Positions 16,146-25,028 of a DNA stretch of 64,000 bases are shown here, in pieces. The notes under the pieces are model-generated. The model saw nothing but the letters and a program-made list of their open reading frames with translations. It searched no databases and was not told the DNA's origin. This DNA is from an uncultured Alphaproteobacteria bacterium (GTDB lineage: Bacteria > Pseudomonadota > Alphaproteobacteria > HIMB59). How positions within the stretch are numbered: position 1 is the first letter of the stretch; the number at the start of each line of letters is the position of its first letter. The stretch covers positions 1-64,000 of the forward strand of contig CACMGP010000001.1 in assembly GCA_902613185.1 (NCBI GenBank), written 5' to 3'. The position numbers and the translations under genes were made by a program.

Positions 16146-16878
16146 AATTTTTTTATTAATATATCCATATTACCTCAACTCTAAAGTAATAAATCTAAAA
16201 TATGAAATTGATTGGAAATCAATTCACCTAGCAGACTTATTCTGGAAAATTAAAATTGAAGATAATTTATACGAAATTGATTTCACAATTAAGAGTTATG
16301 GTGTGACTGACAAAATTTATAGGTATGAGTCAATTACAAAAGTTAGTGGGGAAATTAAAGATGATAGCTTCAATCCCATGATTTACAAAAGTAAAACAAA
16401 AAGCTCTAAACAGGATAGATTTGAAAATATTGTTTTTAACAAGAATGGCACTATATCAAATATTGAAATTTCAAAAGAACTCTCCAGTGATCAGATTAAT
16501 TTGCAAAATACTTTAATTAATGATTATCAATTTTTCACTGATCCGATATCACAATTAGTTCAATATTTTATTTTCCAAACAGATTCAAAAAGGTTAATTA
16601 TTGATGGAATTAACATTTATGAATTATCATCAGTTACAAAAAATACAGAAAACTTAAAATCTAATAATCCCTCAATATATAAGGGAAATGTTGAAGTTAT
16701 AGATATAGTATTTCCTTTTTTTAAAGGTCTTTACAAAGAGAATAAAAAAAATAATTTAGAAGTTATAACGGTTTATTCATTTGAAAAAGAAATAATTAAA
16801 ATTCCTGCTAAATTTAGAATTAATTCAAAAAAATTTAAAGCTAATCTTCATTTGAAAGAATATGAAATTCTTCAATAA
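16129..16878 (+). CDS. DUF3108-like secreted protein
   Basis: About 249 aa, with an N-terminal hydrophobic signal (R-I-F-F-I-I-F-L-L-I-Y) followed by a beta-rich domain. The start of the mature part (Y-E-I-D-W...I-H-L-A-D-L) and the pattern of amphipathic strands fit DUF3108, a periplasmic beta-barrel-like family of unknown function in Proteobacteria. ATG 16129 is preferred over the in-frame TTG at 16126. Its 5' end overlaps mnmH on the other strand, so its promoter must lie within mnmH coding sequence. Its stop codon abuts the next ATG (16878). Confidence 0.6.
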   Translation: MRIFFIIFLLIYPYYLNSKVINLKYEIDWKSIHLADLFWKIKIEDNLYEIDFTIKSYGVTDKIYRYESITKVSGEIKDDSFNPMIYKSKTKSSKQDRFENIVFNKNGTISNIEISKELSSDQINLQNTLINDYQFFTDPISQLVQYFIFQTDSKRLIIDGINIYELSSVTKNTENLKSNNPSIYKGNVEVIDIVFPFFKGLYKENKKNNLEVITVYSFEKEIIKIPAKFRINSKKFKANLHLKEYEILQ

Positions 16879-17150
16879 TGAAAGTAACAAAAAATAGATC
16901 AATCTTAAAAACTATAAGTTATAGAATAGTTGGTCTTATAAATACTTTTCTAATAATTTTTTTTGTTATTTCTTATGGTTCAGAAAACTTTGATGCAACT
17001 TCTCCTTTCTATGTAGCTTTAATTGTTTTCATTTTAAAAATGATTCCATACTATTTTCATGAAAGAGTATGGAATTTATACAAATATGGCAGATTTAATA
17101 AAAAAGTAATTAGACTCAGATCATTTTCAAGGCACTCACATGGAGATTAG
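16878..17150 (+). CDS. DUF2061 membrane protein, first domain
   Basis: A 90-aa protein with two membrane helices. It has the DUF2061 opening (R-S-I-L-K-T-I-S-Y-R-I-V-G...T-F-L-I) and closing motif (Y-Y-F-H-E-R-V-W-N). After the domain the frame runs on briefly (R-L-R-S-F-S-R-H-S-H) and stops at 17150. A second DUF2061 domain lies immediately downstream in the -1 frame. Two-domain DUF2061 proteins occur, so this may be half of a split or frameshifted gene. Function of the family is unknown. Confidence 0.75.
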   Translation: MKVTKNRSILKTISYRIVGLINTFLIIFFVISYGSENFDATSPFYVALIVFILKMIPYYFHERVWNLYKYGRFNKKVIRLRSFSRHSHGD

Positions 17151-17308
17151 CCGCATCTACAATAACATTTATTTCTGCTATGTTTATTACATCAAACTTA
17201 GATTGGACAAAATCCATTGTCATTTATGAAATAATGAACGGTATATTAATTTATTATATTCATGAAAGAGTCTGGAATAAAATTCAATGGGGAAGAATTA
17301 AAATATGA
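17123..17308 (+). CDS. DUF2061 membrane protein, second domain in a shifted frame
   Basis: Frame -1 relative to the preceding gene encodes about 61 residues ending at TGA 17306-17308. It contains K-A-L-T-W-R-L-A-A-S-T-I-T-F near the start and Y-I-H-E-R-V-W-N-K near the end, which is again a full DUF2061 domain. The frame is closed upstream by TAG at 17111 and holds no ATG, GTG or TTG before the domain; ATT 17123 or ATC 17120 would have to serve as start. Alternatively ribosomes reach it by a -1 shift from the first domain between 17114 and 17147, or the sequence has an indel. Its stop overlaps the next ATG (ATGA, 17305). Confidence 0.6.
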   Translation: MFKALTWRLAASTITFISAMFITSNLDWTKSIVIYEIMNGILIYYIHERVWNKIQWGRIKI

Positions 17309-17652
17309 ATTTCATATTTAAAATTGAAAATAACCTTATGGAGCTTTTTAAAGGTAATTTACCTCTATACAAAAGTTATTGGATTTATTACGTTCTTGTT
17401 AATTTCCTTATTTCGGCACCTCTTTTGCTCGTCACAAAAATACATATACAAAATTTTATTTATACTTTTTCATTATATCTTGTACTAAATTTAATTTATT
17501 ACTTTACATCTTGCATTGGTGTTTGGAGAAGTTCTCAAAAATATAAAGGCAATAAAATACTATCTTTTTTAGCTAGATTAATCGTAGTAATAGGCATATC
17601 TACAACTATCTTAGAATTGAAAACTATCCTAACTATCATTTATAGTTTTTGA
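17305..17652 (+). CDS. Small three-helix membrane protein, unknown
   Basis: A 115-aa protein with about three transmembrane segments (residues 25-45, 52-72, 85-110). A short cytoplasmic-looking loop G-V-W-R-S-S-Q-K-Y-K-G resembles a recurring motif of small proteobacterial membrane proteins with no assigned role. It is translationally coupled to the second DUF2061 frame through an ATGA overlap, so it probably belongs to the same transcript. No function is proposed. Confidence 0.6.
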   Translation: MNFIFKIENNLMELFKGNLPLYKSYWIYYVLVNFLISAPLLLVTKIHIQNFIYTFSLYLVLNLIYYFTSCIGVWRSSQKYKGNKILSFLARLIVVIGISTTILELKTILTIIYSF

Positions 17653-17700
17653 TTATTTAAAAGCCTTCAAATATTAAAAAAAATCCATATTATCAATTTC

Positions 17701-17880
17701 ATGGATGATGAAACACAATTAAAAGTTAGAAAATTTCTCAAAAGGTTAGGGATTAGCTCACAACAAGAACTTAATCAATTCATTGAAAATAACCCTGATG
17801 TAAAGGATCTATCGATAAAAGTATCTTTTGAAATTAATAATAAGAATGTTTTTGAGTTTGAAGATAAAATAAATAATTAA
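17701..17880 (+). CDS. DUF6494-like small protein
   Basis: A 59-codon ORF with ATG at 17701 and TAA at 17878-17880. The product starts M-D-D-E-T-Q-L-K-V-R-K-F-L-K-R-L-G-I-S-S-Q-Q-E-L and ends in two short strands. This resembles the DUF6494 family (small proteins starting M-D-E-x-x-L..R-K-F-L-K..G-V-T-S-Q-R-E-I), of unknown function. It sits 5 bp before the DUF502 gene and fills an otherwise empty gap. The family call is from memory of the motif and is moderate. Confidence 0.55.
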   Translation: MDDETQLKVRKFLKRLGISSQQELNQFIENNPDVKDLSIKVSFEINNKNVFEFEDKINN

Positions 17881-17885
17881 TATAA

Positions 17886-18533
17886 ATGAAAAAAATTCAA
17901 AATCATTTTATTAGCGGTATATTAATTGTTGCACCATTAGCTTTATCTATTTACGTTGCATGGGTAGTAGTTGGTATTGCAGATAAAATATTTAGACCTT
18001 TCATACCTCTAAATAAATTTGGTATTCCATCAGAAATACCTGGTGTTGGTTTAATAGTTGCTTTTTTATTTTTTACAATTTTAGGAGCCATAGCTGGAAG
18101 TTTTTTTGGAAAACTTTATCATCGAGTAGTTGATGCTGTTTTATCCAAAATACCTGGCTTAAACTCAATCTATAATACAGTAAAACAGATTATTGATACA
18201 TTTGCTACGACACAGTCTAATGCTTTTAAAGAGGTTGTTCTTATTGAATATCCTCAAAAAGATATTTTTGCTCTTGCATTTTTAACAAGTGAAACAAAAG
18301 GGGAAATAGCAAAAAGAAAAAATCAAAAGATGATAAATGTTTTCATGCCATCTACACCTAATCCAACTACAGGTTTCTTGATGTTTGTTCCATTATCAAA
18401 ATGTACCAAACTTAATATGTCTGTCGATCAAGCAATCAAATACATCATTTCTGCAGGACTAGTTACACCCAAAGCACCAGAAATTAAAAAAGCTCTTCCT
18501 AAAAAGAAAAAAATTAAAAAATTAACTAAATAA
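17886..18533 (+). CDS. DUF502 inner-membrane protein
   Basis: A 215-aa protein with two N-terminal membrane helices (about residues 10-30 and 52-75) and a soluble C-terminal domain. DUF502 marks seen: P-G-V-G-L-I-V-A, the I-P-G-L-N-S-I-Y-N-T-V-K-Q segment, and F-M-P-S-T-P-N-P-T-T-G-F-L-M-F-V-P. The family is widespread and of unknown function. The tail is very Lys-rich. It converges on recG with a 12-bp overlap. In many Alphaproteobacteria DUF502 genes lie next to recG, as here. Confidence 0.85.
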   Translation: MKKIQNHFISGILIVAPLALSIYVAWVVVGIADKIFRPFIPLNKFGIPSEIPGVGLIVAFLFFTILGAIAGSFFGKLYHRVVDAVLSKIPGLNSIYNTVKQIIDTFATTQSNAFKEVVLIEYPQKDIFALAFLTSETKGEIAKRKNQKMINVFMPSTPNPTTGFLMFVPLSKCTKLNMSVDQAIKYIISAGLVTPKAPEIKKALPKKKKIKKLTK

Positions 18534-20591
18534 TAGTTTTATTGCTTCTTGCTGCTTAAAAAACATAAGTAACTTATATATATCTTTTTTAAATTTTTCA
18601 TTTTCATACTCTTTTTTTTCAATCAATTTTTTTACATATTGAAGTGCATCAATTATTAGTTCTTGATCATGATAAACATTTACAAACTTGAATAATGAGT
18701 CACCACTTTGTCGATATCCTAATATGTCACCAGTGCCTCTAATTTCGAGATCTTTTTCGGATAATTTAAAACCATCTAAATTTTCTTTGAATATTTTTAG
18801 TCGATTTATCGTATTGTCAGGTAAATCCTTACCATATAATGCAAAACAATAGCCTTGATTGTTACCTCTTCCTACTCTTCCTCTTAACTGATGTAATTGA
18901 GATAAGCCAAATTTTTCTGCATTTTCAATTACAATATAATCTGCATTTTTATTATCTATACCTACCTCTACTACAGTAGTAGCAACTAATATTTTTGTAT
19001 TTCCTTTTTGAAAATTTTTAATAATTCTTTCTTTTTGATCACTCTTAATTTTACCATGTAACATTTCAACTTCTGAACCAAATATATTCTTCAATGACTT
19101 AAATCGTGTTTCTACATCTTTATACTTTTGAGTCTCTGATGCTTCAACTAAAGGACAAATCCAGTAAACTTGAGACACATTTGAAATTTTTTTCTTTAAC
19201 AAAATTTCTATATCTTTAATTTTGTCAATGTTCGATACTTTAGTTATTATAGGTTTTTGAAAAGCTGGCTTTTCTTTTAGTATTACCTGTTCTATTTCAC
19301 CATATTGAGCTAATGCAAGTGTTCTTGGAATAGGTGTGGCAGACATTAATAGAATATTTGTATTTACTCCTTTTTCAGCTAAATACAGTCTTTGTTGAAC
19401 ACCAAAACGATGTTGTTCATCGATTATTACATATGCCAAGGATGAGAAATTTAAATTTTCTTGAAAAATTGCATGAGTACCAATAATAAAATTAAAAATA
19501 CCTTTTTCTATTTTTTCATAAATTTTACTTTTATTTTTACTACTTCCAGTGAGCAATACAGGTTTAACTTCTTCACTATCTAAATGATTTAATACATTAC
19601 TGTAAATTTGATTAGCTAATATTTCTGTAGGAGCCATGTAGGCAACTTGTTTATGTTTTTGAATAAAAGGGATTGCTGTTAATAAGGATACAATAGTTTT
19701 GCCTGAACCTACATCACCTTGTAATAGTACTGTTTCTCGATATTGAGTATTATTATAATTATTTATATCATTTATGATTTTATATTGATTTTTTGTTAAC
19801 TCAAAAGAGAGCTTATTTATCAATTTTCCTTGTAAATCGAATTTAAGATTTAAACTTTCATTTTTCTTTTTTGTTTTTTCTTTTAAGTATCTAATTGCAA
19901 AATAATTTGATACTAATTCATCAATTGCCAACCTTTTTCTAAAATTCTCTCTATTTTCAATATCACCTTTCACAGTGGGAAAATGCATTTTTATTAATGA
20001 TTCATTGAAACTTGAAAAATTATATTTTTTAACAATATTTTCGTTTAACCATTCATCAAATTTATTTAAATGATTTTTTGCGTCATTTAAAACTATTCTG
20101 ATATCTTTTAATGTGATACCCCTTGTTAAAGGATAAATATTTTCAAAAGTTCTTAACTTATCCTCATTTTCTATCTCTTCTATGTAATCAGGATGTGCTA
20201 CACTAAGATTGCTTTTATAAAATGATACTTTTCCACTAATAATTAATTCTTTTTTTTCAGGATATTTTTTTCTAAGAAAATTCCCTCTTATTGAAAAATA
20301 AATTATGTTTATAATTAAAGATCCTTTTTCACATTCAATCACGTAGGGTAGTTTAGGATTGAAAGGAAAATGGTGTTTTTTTACCTTAACGAGAGTGGTA
20401 ATAGTTTGTCCTTTTTCAAGATTTTTAAAGTCAATATCCTGAGTACGATCTATTGATCTAGTCGGTAAATTATAAAATATATCAATAACTGTGTTTATAT
20501 TCAGATTTTTAAAATAGGACGCTTTCTTTGGACCTATTCCTTTAAGTTTTTCTACATTCTGATATAAAAAATCGAAACTATTGTCGTTCAT
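18522..20591 (-). CDS. recG: ATP-dependent DNA helicase RecG
   Basis: A 689-aa helicase that regresses stalled replication forks and processes Holliday junctions. The wedge (OB) domain occupies the first 150 residues, followed by superfamily 2 motifs: Walker A G-D-V-G-S-G-K-T, D-E-Q-H in motif II, S-A-T-P-I-P-R-T-L in motif III, and Q-L-R-G-R-V-G-R in motif VI, then the R-G-x-G-D-x-L-G C-terminal element. Length is normal. Its ATG interlocks with that of sdhE in one CATG (20589-20592). Confidence 0.96.
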   Translation of the reverse strand: MNDNSFDFLYQNVEKLKGIGPKKASYFKNLNINTVIDIFYNLPTRSIDRTQDIDFKNLEKGQTITTLVKVKKHHFPFNPKLPYVIECEKGSLIINIIYFSIRGNFLRKKYPEKKELIISGKVSFYKSNLSVAHPDYIEEIENEDKLRTFENIYPLTRGITLKDIRIVLNDAKNHLNKFDEWLNENIVKKYNFSSFNESLIKMHFPTVKGDIENRENFRKRLAIDELVSNYFAIRYLKEKTKKKNESLNLKFDLQGKLINKLSFELTKNQYKIINDINNYNNTQYRETVLLQGDVGSGKTIVSLLTAIPFIQKHKQVAYMAPTEILANQIYSNVLNHLDSEEVKPVLLTGSSKNKSKIYEKIEKGIFNFIIGTHAIFQENLNFSSLAYVIIDEQHRFGVQQRLYLAEKGVNTNILLMSATPIPRTLALAQYGEIEQVILKEKPAFQKPIITKVSNIDKIKDIEILLKKKISNVSQVYWICPLVEASETQKYKDVETRFKSLKNIFGSEVEMLHGKIKSDQKERIIKNFQKGNTKILVATTVVEVGIDNKNADYIVIENAEKFGLSQLHQLRGRVGRGNNQGYCFALYGKDLPDNTINRLKIFKENLDGFKLSEKDLEIRGTGDILGYRQSGDSLFKFVNVYHDQELIIDALQYVKKLIEKKEYENEKFKKDIYKLLMFFKQQEAIKLLFS

Positions 20592-20838
20592 GAATAATAA
20601 CTACAAAGATAAATTAAAAAAAATAAAATATCGATGTCAAACATTAGGTATAAAAGAATTAGATGTAATTTTTGAGAGAATTTATGCAAAGCTTGAAAAC
20701 ACTAATGATGAGGCTCTAATTGATCAATTAAATGATTTATTAAAAAATGAAACACAATACATATTTGACATATTTTTTAATGAGTCTTTCAAAGAAGATA
20801 GAAATAAGTACCTTAAAATTATAAATTTATCAAAATAA
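20590..20838 (+). CDS. sdhE: FAD assembly factor SdhE (DUF339)
   Basis: An 82-aa helical protein. K-Y-R-C-Q-T-L-G-I-K-E-L-D corresponds to the conserved SdhE motif (R-R-G...E-L-D), with the usual RG partly changed to L-G. SdhE helps insert FAD into succinate dehydrogenase and fumarate reductase. I choose ATG 20590 over the in-frame TTG 20581, as this matches homolog length. It lies between divergent recG and mfd (2-bp gap to mfd), an arrangement recurrent in Alphaproteobacteria that supports the call. The altered RGxxE motif is worth noting since the Gly/Arg pair is needed in E. coli SdhE. Confidence 0.8.
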   Translation: MNNNYKDKLKKIKYRCQTLGIKELDVIFERIYAKLENTNDEALIDQLNDLLKNETQYIFDIFFNESFKEDRNKYLKIINLSK

Positions 20839-20840
20839 TA

Positions 20841-23800
20841 TTGGAAAATCCTATTTCTAAATTTGGCAATAAATCAATTTTATTATGTGAAGATGATAAG
20901 ATAGCTCTAGACTATGAAAATATTCTAAATATACATTATCCCCATAAGAAAATATGTTATTTCCCAGCACATGACTCTTTACCATTCAGTTCTGAAAGTT
21001 CATCATCTGATATCTTACTTGATAGATCAGAAAAATTACAGACGTTAACTCATAATGATATAATAATAATAACTTGCAATAATCTTTTAAAAAAATTTCA
21101 AATAAAAAAAGATGCTAATCATTTTTTAACACTAACTAAAAATCAAACTATTGAAGCTAATACAATTTTAGAAAAATTAGTTGAATTTAATCACTCAAGC
21201 CAAGCAAATGCTTATAATAAACTCGAATTTTCACTTAGAGGTGATATTTTAGATATTTATAACAGTAATAATAATCCTTATAGAATTTCATTCTTTGATA
21301 ATGTGATTGAAACAATAAAAGAATTCAATCCACAAACACAACTTACTTTTAAAGATGAGATTGAGAGGATTGATATATTTAACCCTAATATTGAGTTATT
21401 AGAGGCAAGTAATAAAGATAGTTATTTTGAGGATATCGTTATGGAATATTCCATTTATACAATTAATAGAAGTGACATAATATTAAAAGAAAAGCTAAAT
21501 TTTCTTAAAACAATTTTTGATCAAGTCCAACCTGAGATCCCTTTTTCAAATTATTATTTAGAAGATAACAAAATAAAAAATTTTAAATTTACAAATATAT
21601 TATCTAGCTCACCTAAATCATTAAAAATTACATCAAATACCTCTTTAGATGAATTTTCCAAAATGAGTAATAAAATATATTTTCATAGTGGAAAAAATTC
21701 CTCATTAATAGAAAACGAATTTCTTCAAAAGAAAAATATTGAACCAAATTATGGTAATAATTTATATTTCTATAAAGCTGTAATCTCAAAAGACTATCTA
21801 TTTGATGGAATCGTACACCTCAATAAAAACACTCATACTACAAAAAAAACGAATTTAGACACTATAATCAATTTTAATGATCTTTCATTAGGAGATGCAG
21901 TTGTTCATCAAAAGCATGGTATTGGTAGATTTATATCCATTGATAATATTGAAATTAATAATCGAATTAGGGAGTTTATTAGATTAATTTACCGCGGCAA
22001 CGACAAGCTTTTACTACCAATTGAAAATTTAAACTATATTTCAAGATATGGGTTTGATGATAATAATCTACTTCTTGATAAATTAGGCACGAATGATTGG
22101 ATTCTAAGAAAATCTTCAGTTAAGAAGAAAATCCGTTTTCTAGCTAATAAACTTTTAAAAAATGCAGCAAAGAGATCTACTATAAACATCAAAGAGTTTC
22201 AATATAATAATTCTGACCTTGAAAAATTTAATCAACAATTTCCATTTGTTGAAACTGAGGACCAATTAAACTCAATTGAACAATCTTTAAATGATTTAAA
22301 ACAAGATAAACCATCTAATCGCCTTATATGCGGCGATGTAGGATTTGGCAAAACTGAAGTGGCTTTAAGAATTGCTTGTGCAACATATTTATCAGGTTTT
22401 CAATTTGTAATAGTCGTTCCCACCACATTATTAGCAATGCAACACACTAATACATTTAGTGAGAGATTTTCAGTTTTTAACATTAAGGTTGCATGTCTAT
22501 CTAGATTTACTTCGTCAAAACAAAAAAAAGAAATTTTAATTTCATTAAAGTCTGGTGATATTCAAATTCTTATTGCAACACATAGTCTTTTTAAAAAAGA
22601 CATAGAATTTAATAATTTAGGCACACTGGTAATTGATGAAGAACAAAAATTTGGTGTCGATCAAAAGGAATATTTAATCAACAAATACCCAAATATTCAT
22701 TTATTTTCATTGTCTGCCACACCTATTCCTAGAACACTTCAGATGTCTTTATTGGGCTTAAAAGATTTAAGTATTATTGGAACACCTCCATCAAATAGAA
22801 TTAGTATAAGAACTTATGTTCAAAAATATGAGTCTGTTGCCCTTATTTCAGCAATAAAGAATGAATTAGAGAGGAATGGACAAATTTTTATTGTTGTACC
22901 AAGAATAAGCCATATTCCTTTTGTCGAAAATGAAATTAAAAAATTAAATATAGATCTTTCTTACGGAGTAGGTCACAGTAAAATGAAAGAAAAAGATATT
23001 GAGGATGTGTTCATATCTTTTACAAAAGGTGAGATACAGTGCCTTATTTCTACAAATATTATTGAGTCTGGAATAGATATAAAAAATGCAAACACACTAA
23101 TAATATTTAATTCTAATTTATTTGGTTTATCTCAATTATATCAATTGCGAGGTAGGGTAGGTCGTTCAAATAAAAGAGCATATGCCTATTTATTTCATGA
23201 CAGTGAAAAATTAATCAATAAAACAGCTCTAAAGAAACTTCAAGTTTTAGCTAACTATGAAAATCTAGGATCAAACTTTCAGTTAGCAAATGAGGATTTA
23301 GAAATAAGAGGCGCAGGTAATTTACTTGGTGATGAGCAAAGTGGCCATGTGAAAGATATTGGAATAGAGCTTTACCAAAGTATGTTAAAAGATGAGGTGG
23401 AAAGACAAAAAAATAATAATGCAGAAATTGAAGATGATTATGATGAATTTGAATTCGATGCATTTTTTGAGTATTACATTCCAAAGAATTACATATCTGA
23501 TGATATTTCCAGGTTGATTATTTATCGTAAATTTACTAATTCAAAGAATATTCAAGAGCTTAAGAATGTTTTAAATGAGATATATGATCGATATGGTAAT
23601 TACCCAGTTGAAGTAACTAATTTATTTAATTTACTAACTATTAAAATTAAATCTCTTGCCCTTGGTATTTCAAAAATAAATATAAAGAGAAATTTTATTG
23701 ATATTACTTTTAAAAAAGCAAGTCAAAAAATACTAGATGATTTAATTCAAATGGCACAAGAAAATATTATAAAAATGCAAAGTTCTAGTTCTATTCAGAT

Positions 23801-23870
23801 CAAGAATAATGACAGTAAGGACTTATTTTACACTATAAATCTATTCTATAAAAAGTTAGGATTAAAATGA
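20841..23870 (+). CDS. mfd: Transcription-repair coupling factor Mfd
   Basis: A 1009-aa protein, shorter than the usual ~1150. The N-terminal UvrB-like module (F-P-A-H-D-S-L-P) is followed by the RNA-polymerase-interacting domain (D-A-V-V-H-Q-K-H-G-I-G-R-F), then a RecG-like translocase: Walker A G-D-V-G-F-G-K-T, D-E-E-Q motif II, S-A-T-P-I-P-R-T-L and L-R-G-R-V-G-R. The C-terminal TRCF domain closes it. Mfd strips stalled RNA polymerase and recruits UvrA. The start codon is TTG 20841, immediately after sdhE. The length loss is probably streamlining in the N-terminal half. Confidence 0.95.
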   Translation: MENPISKFGNKSILLCEDDKIALDYENILNIHYPHKKICYFPAHDSLPFSSESSSSDILLDRSEKLQTLTHNDIIIITCNNLLKKFQIKKDANHFLTLTKNQTIEANTILEKLVEFNHSSQANAYNKLEFSLRGDILDIYNSNNNPYRISFFDNVIETIKEFNPQTQLTFKDEIERIDIFNPNIELLEASNKDSYFEDIVMEYSIYTINRSDIILKEKLNFLKTIFDQVQPEIPFSNYYLEDNKIKNFKFTNILSSSPKSLKITSNTSLDEFSKMSNKIYFHSGKNSSLIENEFLQKKNIEPNYGNNLYFYKAVISKDYLFDGIVHLNKNTHTTKKTNLDTIINFNDLSLGDAVVHQKHGIGRFISIDNIEINNRIREFIRLIYRGNDKLLLPIENLNYISRYGFDDNNLLLDKLGTNDWILRKSSVKKKIRFLANKLLKNAAKRSTINIKEFQYNNSDLEKFNQQFPFVETEDQLNSIEQSLNDLKQDKPSNRLICGDVGFGKTEVALRIACATYLSGFQFVIVVPTTLLAMQHTNTFSERFSVFNIKVACLSRFTSSKQKKEILISLKSGDIQILIATHSLFKKDIEFNNLGTLVIDEEQKFGVDQKEYLINKYPNIHLFSLSATPIPRTLQMSLLGLKDLSIIGTPPSNRISIRTYVQKYESVALISAIKNELERNGQIFIVVPRISHIPFVENEIKKLNIDLSYGVGHSKMKEKDIEDVFISFTKGEIQCLISTNIIESGIDIKNANTLIIFNSNLFGLSQLYQLRGRVGRSNKRAYAYLFHDSEKLINKTALKKLQVLANYENLGSNFQLANEDLEIRGAGNLLGDEQSGHVKDIGIELYQSMLKDEVERQKNNNAEIEDDYDEFEFDAFFEYYIPKNYISDDISRLIIYRKFTNSKNIQELKNVLNEIYDRYGNYPVEVTNLFNLLTIKIKSLALGISKINIKRNFIDITFKKASQKILDDLIQMAQENIIKMQSSSSIQIKNNDSKDLFYTINLFYKKLGLK

Positions 23871-24061
23871 TGGAAGATCAACAACTCCCAAAAACTAATG
23901 CAGAGTGGGCAAACTATTATGAATCTATAATAGCCGAACTTACTGAAAATCAAAAAAAAATAGGTGAACCTATTTCAATAGATGAATTTTATGAACTTCC
24001 TATAAAAAGGAAACAGAAATATATCAAAAAACTTTATTTTAAAATCGGCGATGCAGAGTAA
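23867..24061 (+). CDS. Small hypothetical protein after mfd
   Basis: A 64-aa acidic/basic mixed soluble protein, not recognised. It overlaps the mfd stop by four bases (ATGA, 23867-23870) and the next gene by 11 bases, so it is translated as part of this operon if real. Its content (W-A-N-Y-Y-E-S-I-I-A-E-L, then K-R-K-Q-K-Y-I-K-K-L) suggests two helices. No family is proposed; coding is supported by coupling and by the absence of any other frame here. Confidence 0.55.
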   Translation: MMEDQQLPKTNAEWANYYESIIAELTENQKKIGEPISIDEFYELPIKRKQKYIKKLYFKIGDAE

Positions 24062-25028
24062 TTATATTCCAAATATAGATTTAGAGGATATTATTAATAA
24101 AGATCTTAATAGTGATGCCGCTGTACAAGTATCAAATAATATTAAAAAAGCATCTGAAGAAATTGGTTTTTTTACAGTTACAAATCATGGTATTCCAATT
24201 TCAAAAATTGATAATCTTTTAAAGACTTGTAAAAAATTTTTTTACTTAAATGAAGAAGAGAAACTTAAAATAGCTCCAAAAAAATGGAATCCCAATACAA
24301 ACACAGTTTACAGGGGTTATTTTCCTAGTTCTGTAAATGGTAAAGAGGGTTTAGACATAGGAGATCCACTTTTAAAGCAAGATATGGTTGATTTGTTAAA
24401 AAAGGAAAAATTTGAAGTTAATCATGATATGTCTTTTCTAGATCCAGACTGGCAAATTACGATAAATAATTATTTTGATGATCTTCATAACTTAGGAATT
24501 ACCATATTTAAATCTATCATATCTTCATTTTCTTCAGATTTATCTTTAGCTGAAAAGGCTTTTCAAAGACCCAAAACACTCTCTACTTTGAGATTTAATT
24601 ACTATCCCAAACAAGATAAACCTGTTGAAGTCTCTTCACAAGACGGTGTTGCTTTAGGTTGTGAAACCCATGTAGATAGTGGGATAATGACTATCTTATA
24701 TCAGGACAAAAAAGGTGGTTTGCAAGTTCAAAATAGACATTCTTTAGAGTGGTATGATGTTCCTCATGACCCTAATGCTTTCGTTATTAATACAGGTTTA
24801 GCTTTAGAGTGTTTAACAAATGGTAAAATGAAAGCAACTAATCACAGAGTATTATTTAATCAAGAGGAGCGAGTATCAATACCTTTCTTTTTTGAGCCAT
24901 CATTTGATTTCATATTAGATCCAAAATATTTGGATATTAATGAAAATATCAATTATAATATAGATAATTATGAAAATTTTCTCACCAATTCACTTAAAAA
25001 ATTTGTTGAATATGACAGACCTGCCTAA
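24051..25028 (+). CDS. 2-oxoglutarate/Fe(II)-dependent dioxygenase (isopenicillin N synthase-like)
   Basis: A 325-aa cytoplasmic non-haem iron oxygenase. The N-terminal DIOX_N-type region has G-F-F-T-V-T-N-H-G-I-P; the double-stranded beta-helix core carries the iron ligands H207-V-D209 and H265 (N-H-R-V), and the 2-oxoglutarate/substrate motif R274-V-S276. All three metal ligands are present, so it should be active. Family members act on amino acids, small metabolites or secondary products; the substrate is unknown. It overlaps the next lipoprotein gene by 17 bp. Confidence 0.88.
   Translation: MQSNYIPNIDLEDIINKDLNSDAAVQVSNNIKKASEEIGFFTVTNHGIPISKIDNLLKTCKKFFYLNEEEKLKIAPKKWNPNTNTVYRGYFPSSVNGKEGLDIGDPLLKQDMVDLLKKEKFEVNHDMSFLDPDWQITINNYFDDLHNLGITIFKSIISSFSSDLSLAEKAFQRPKTLSTLRFNYYPKQDKPVEVSSQDGVALGCETHVDSGIMTILYQDKKGGLQVQNRHSLEWYDVPHDPNAFVINTGLALECLTNGKMKATNHRVLFNQEERVSIPFFFEPSFDFILDPKYLDINENINYNIDNYENFLTNSLKKFVEYDRPA

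Noticed and set aside
17100-17106. A-AAA-AAG type slippery heptamer as cause of a -1 shift in the DUF2061 pair
   Set aside because: The heptamer is not in the required phase relative to the codons, and a shift here would hit the stop TAG at 17111 in the new frame.
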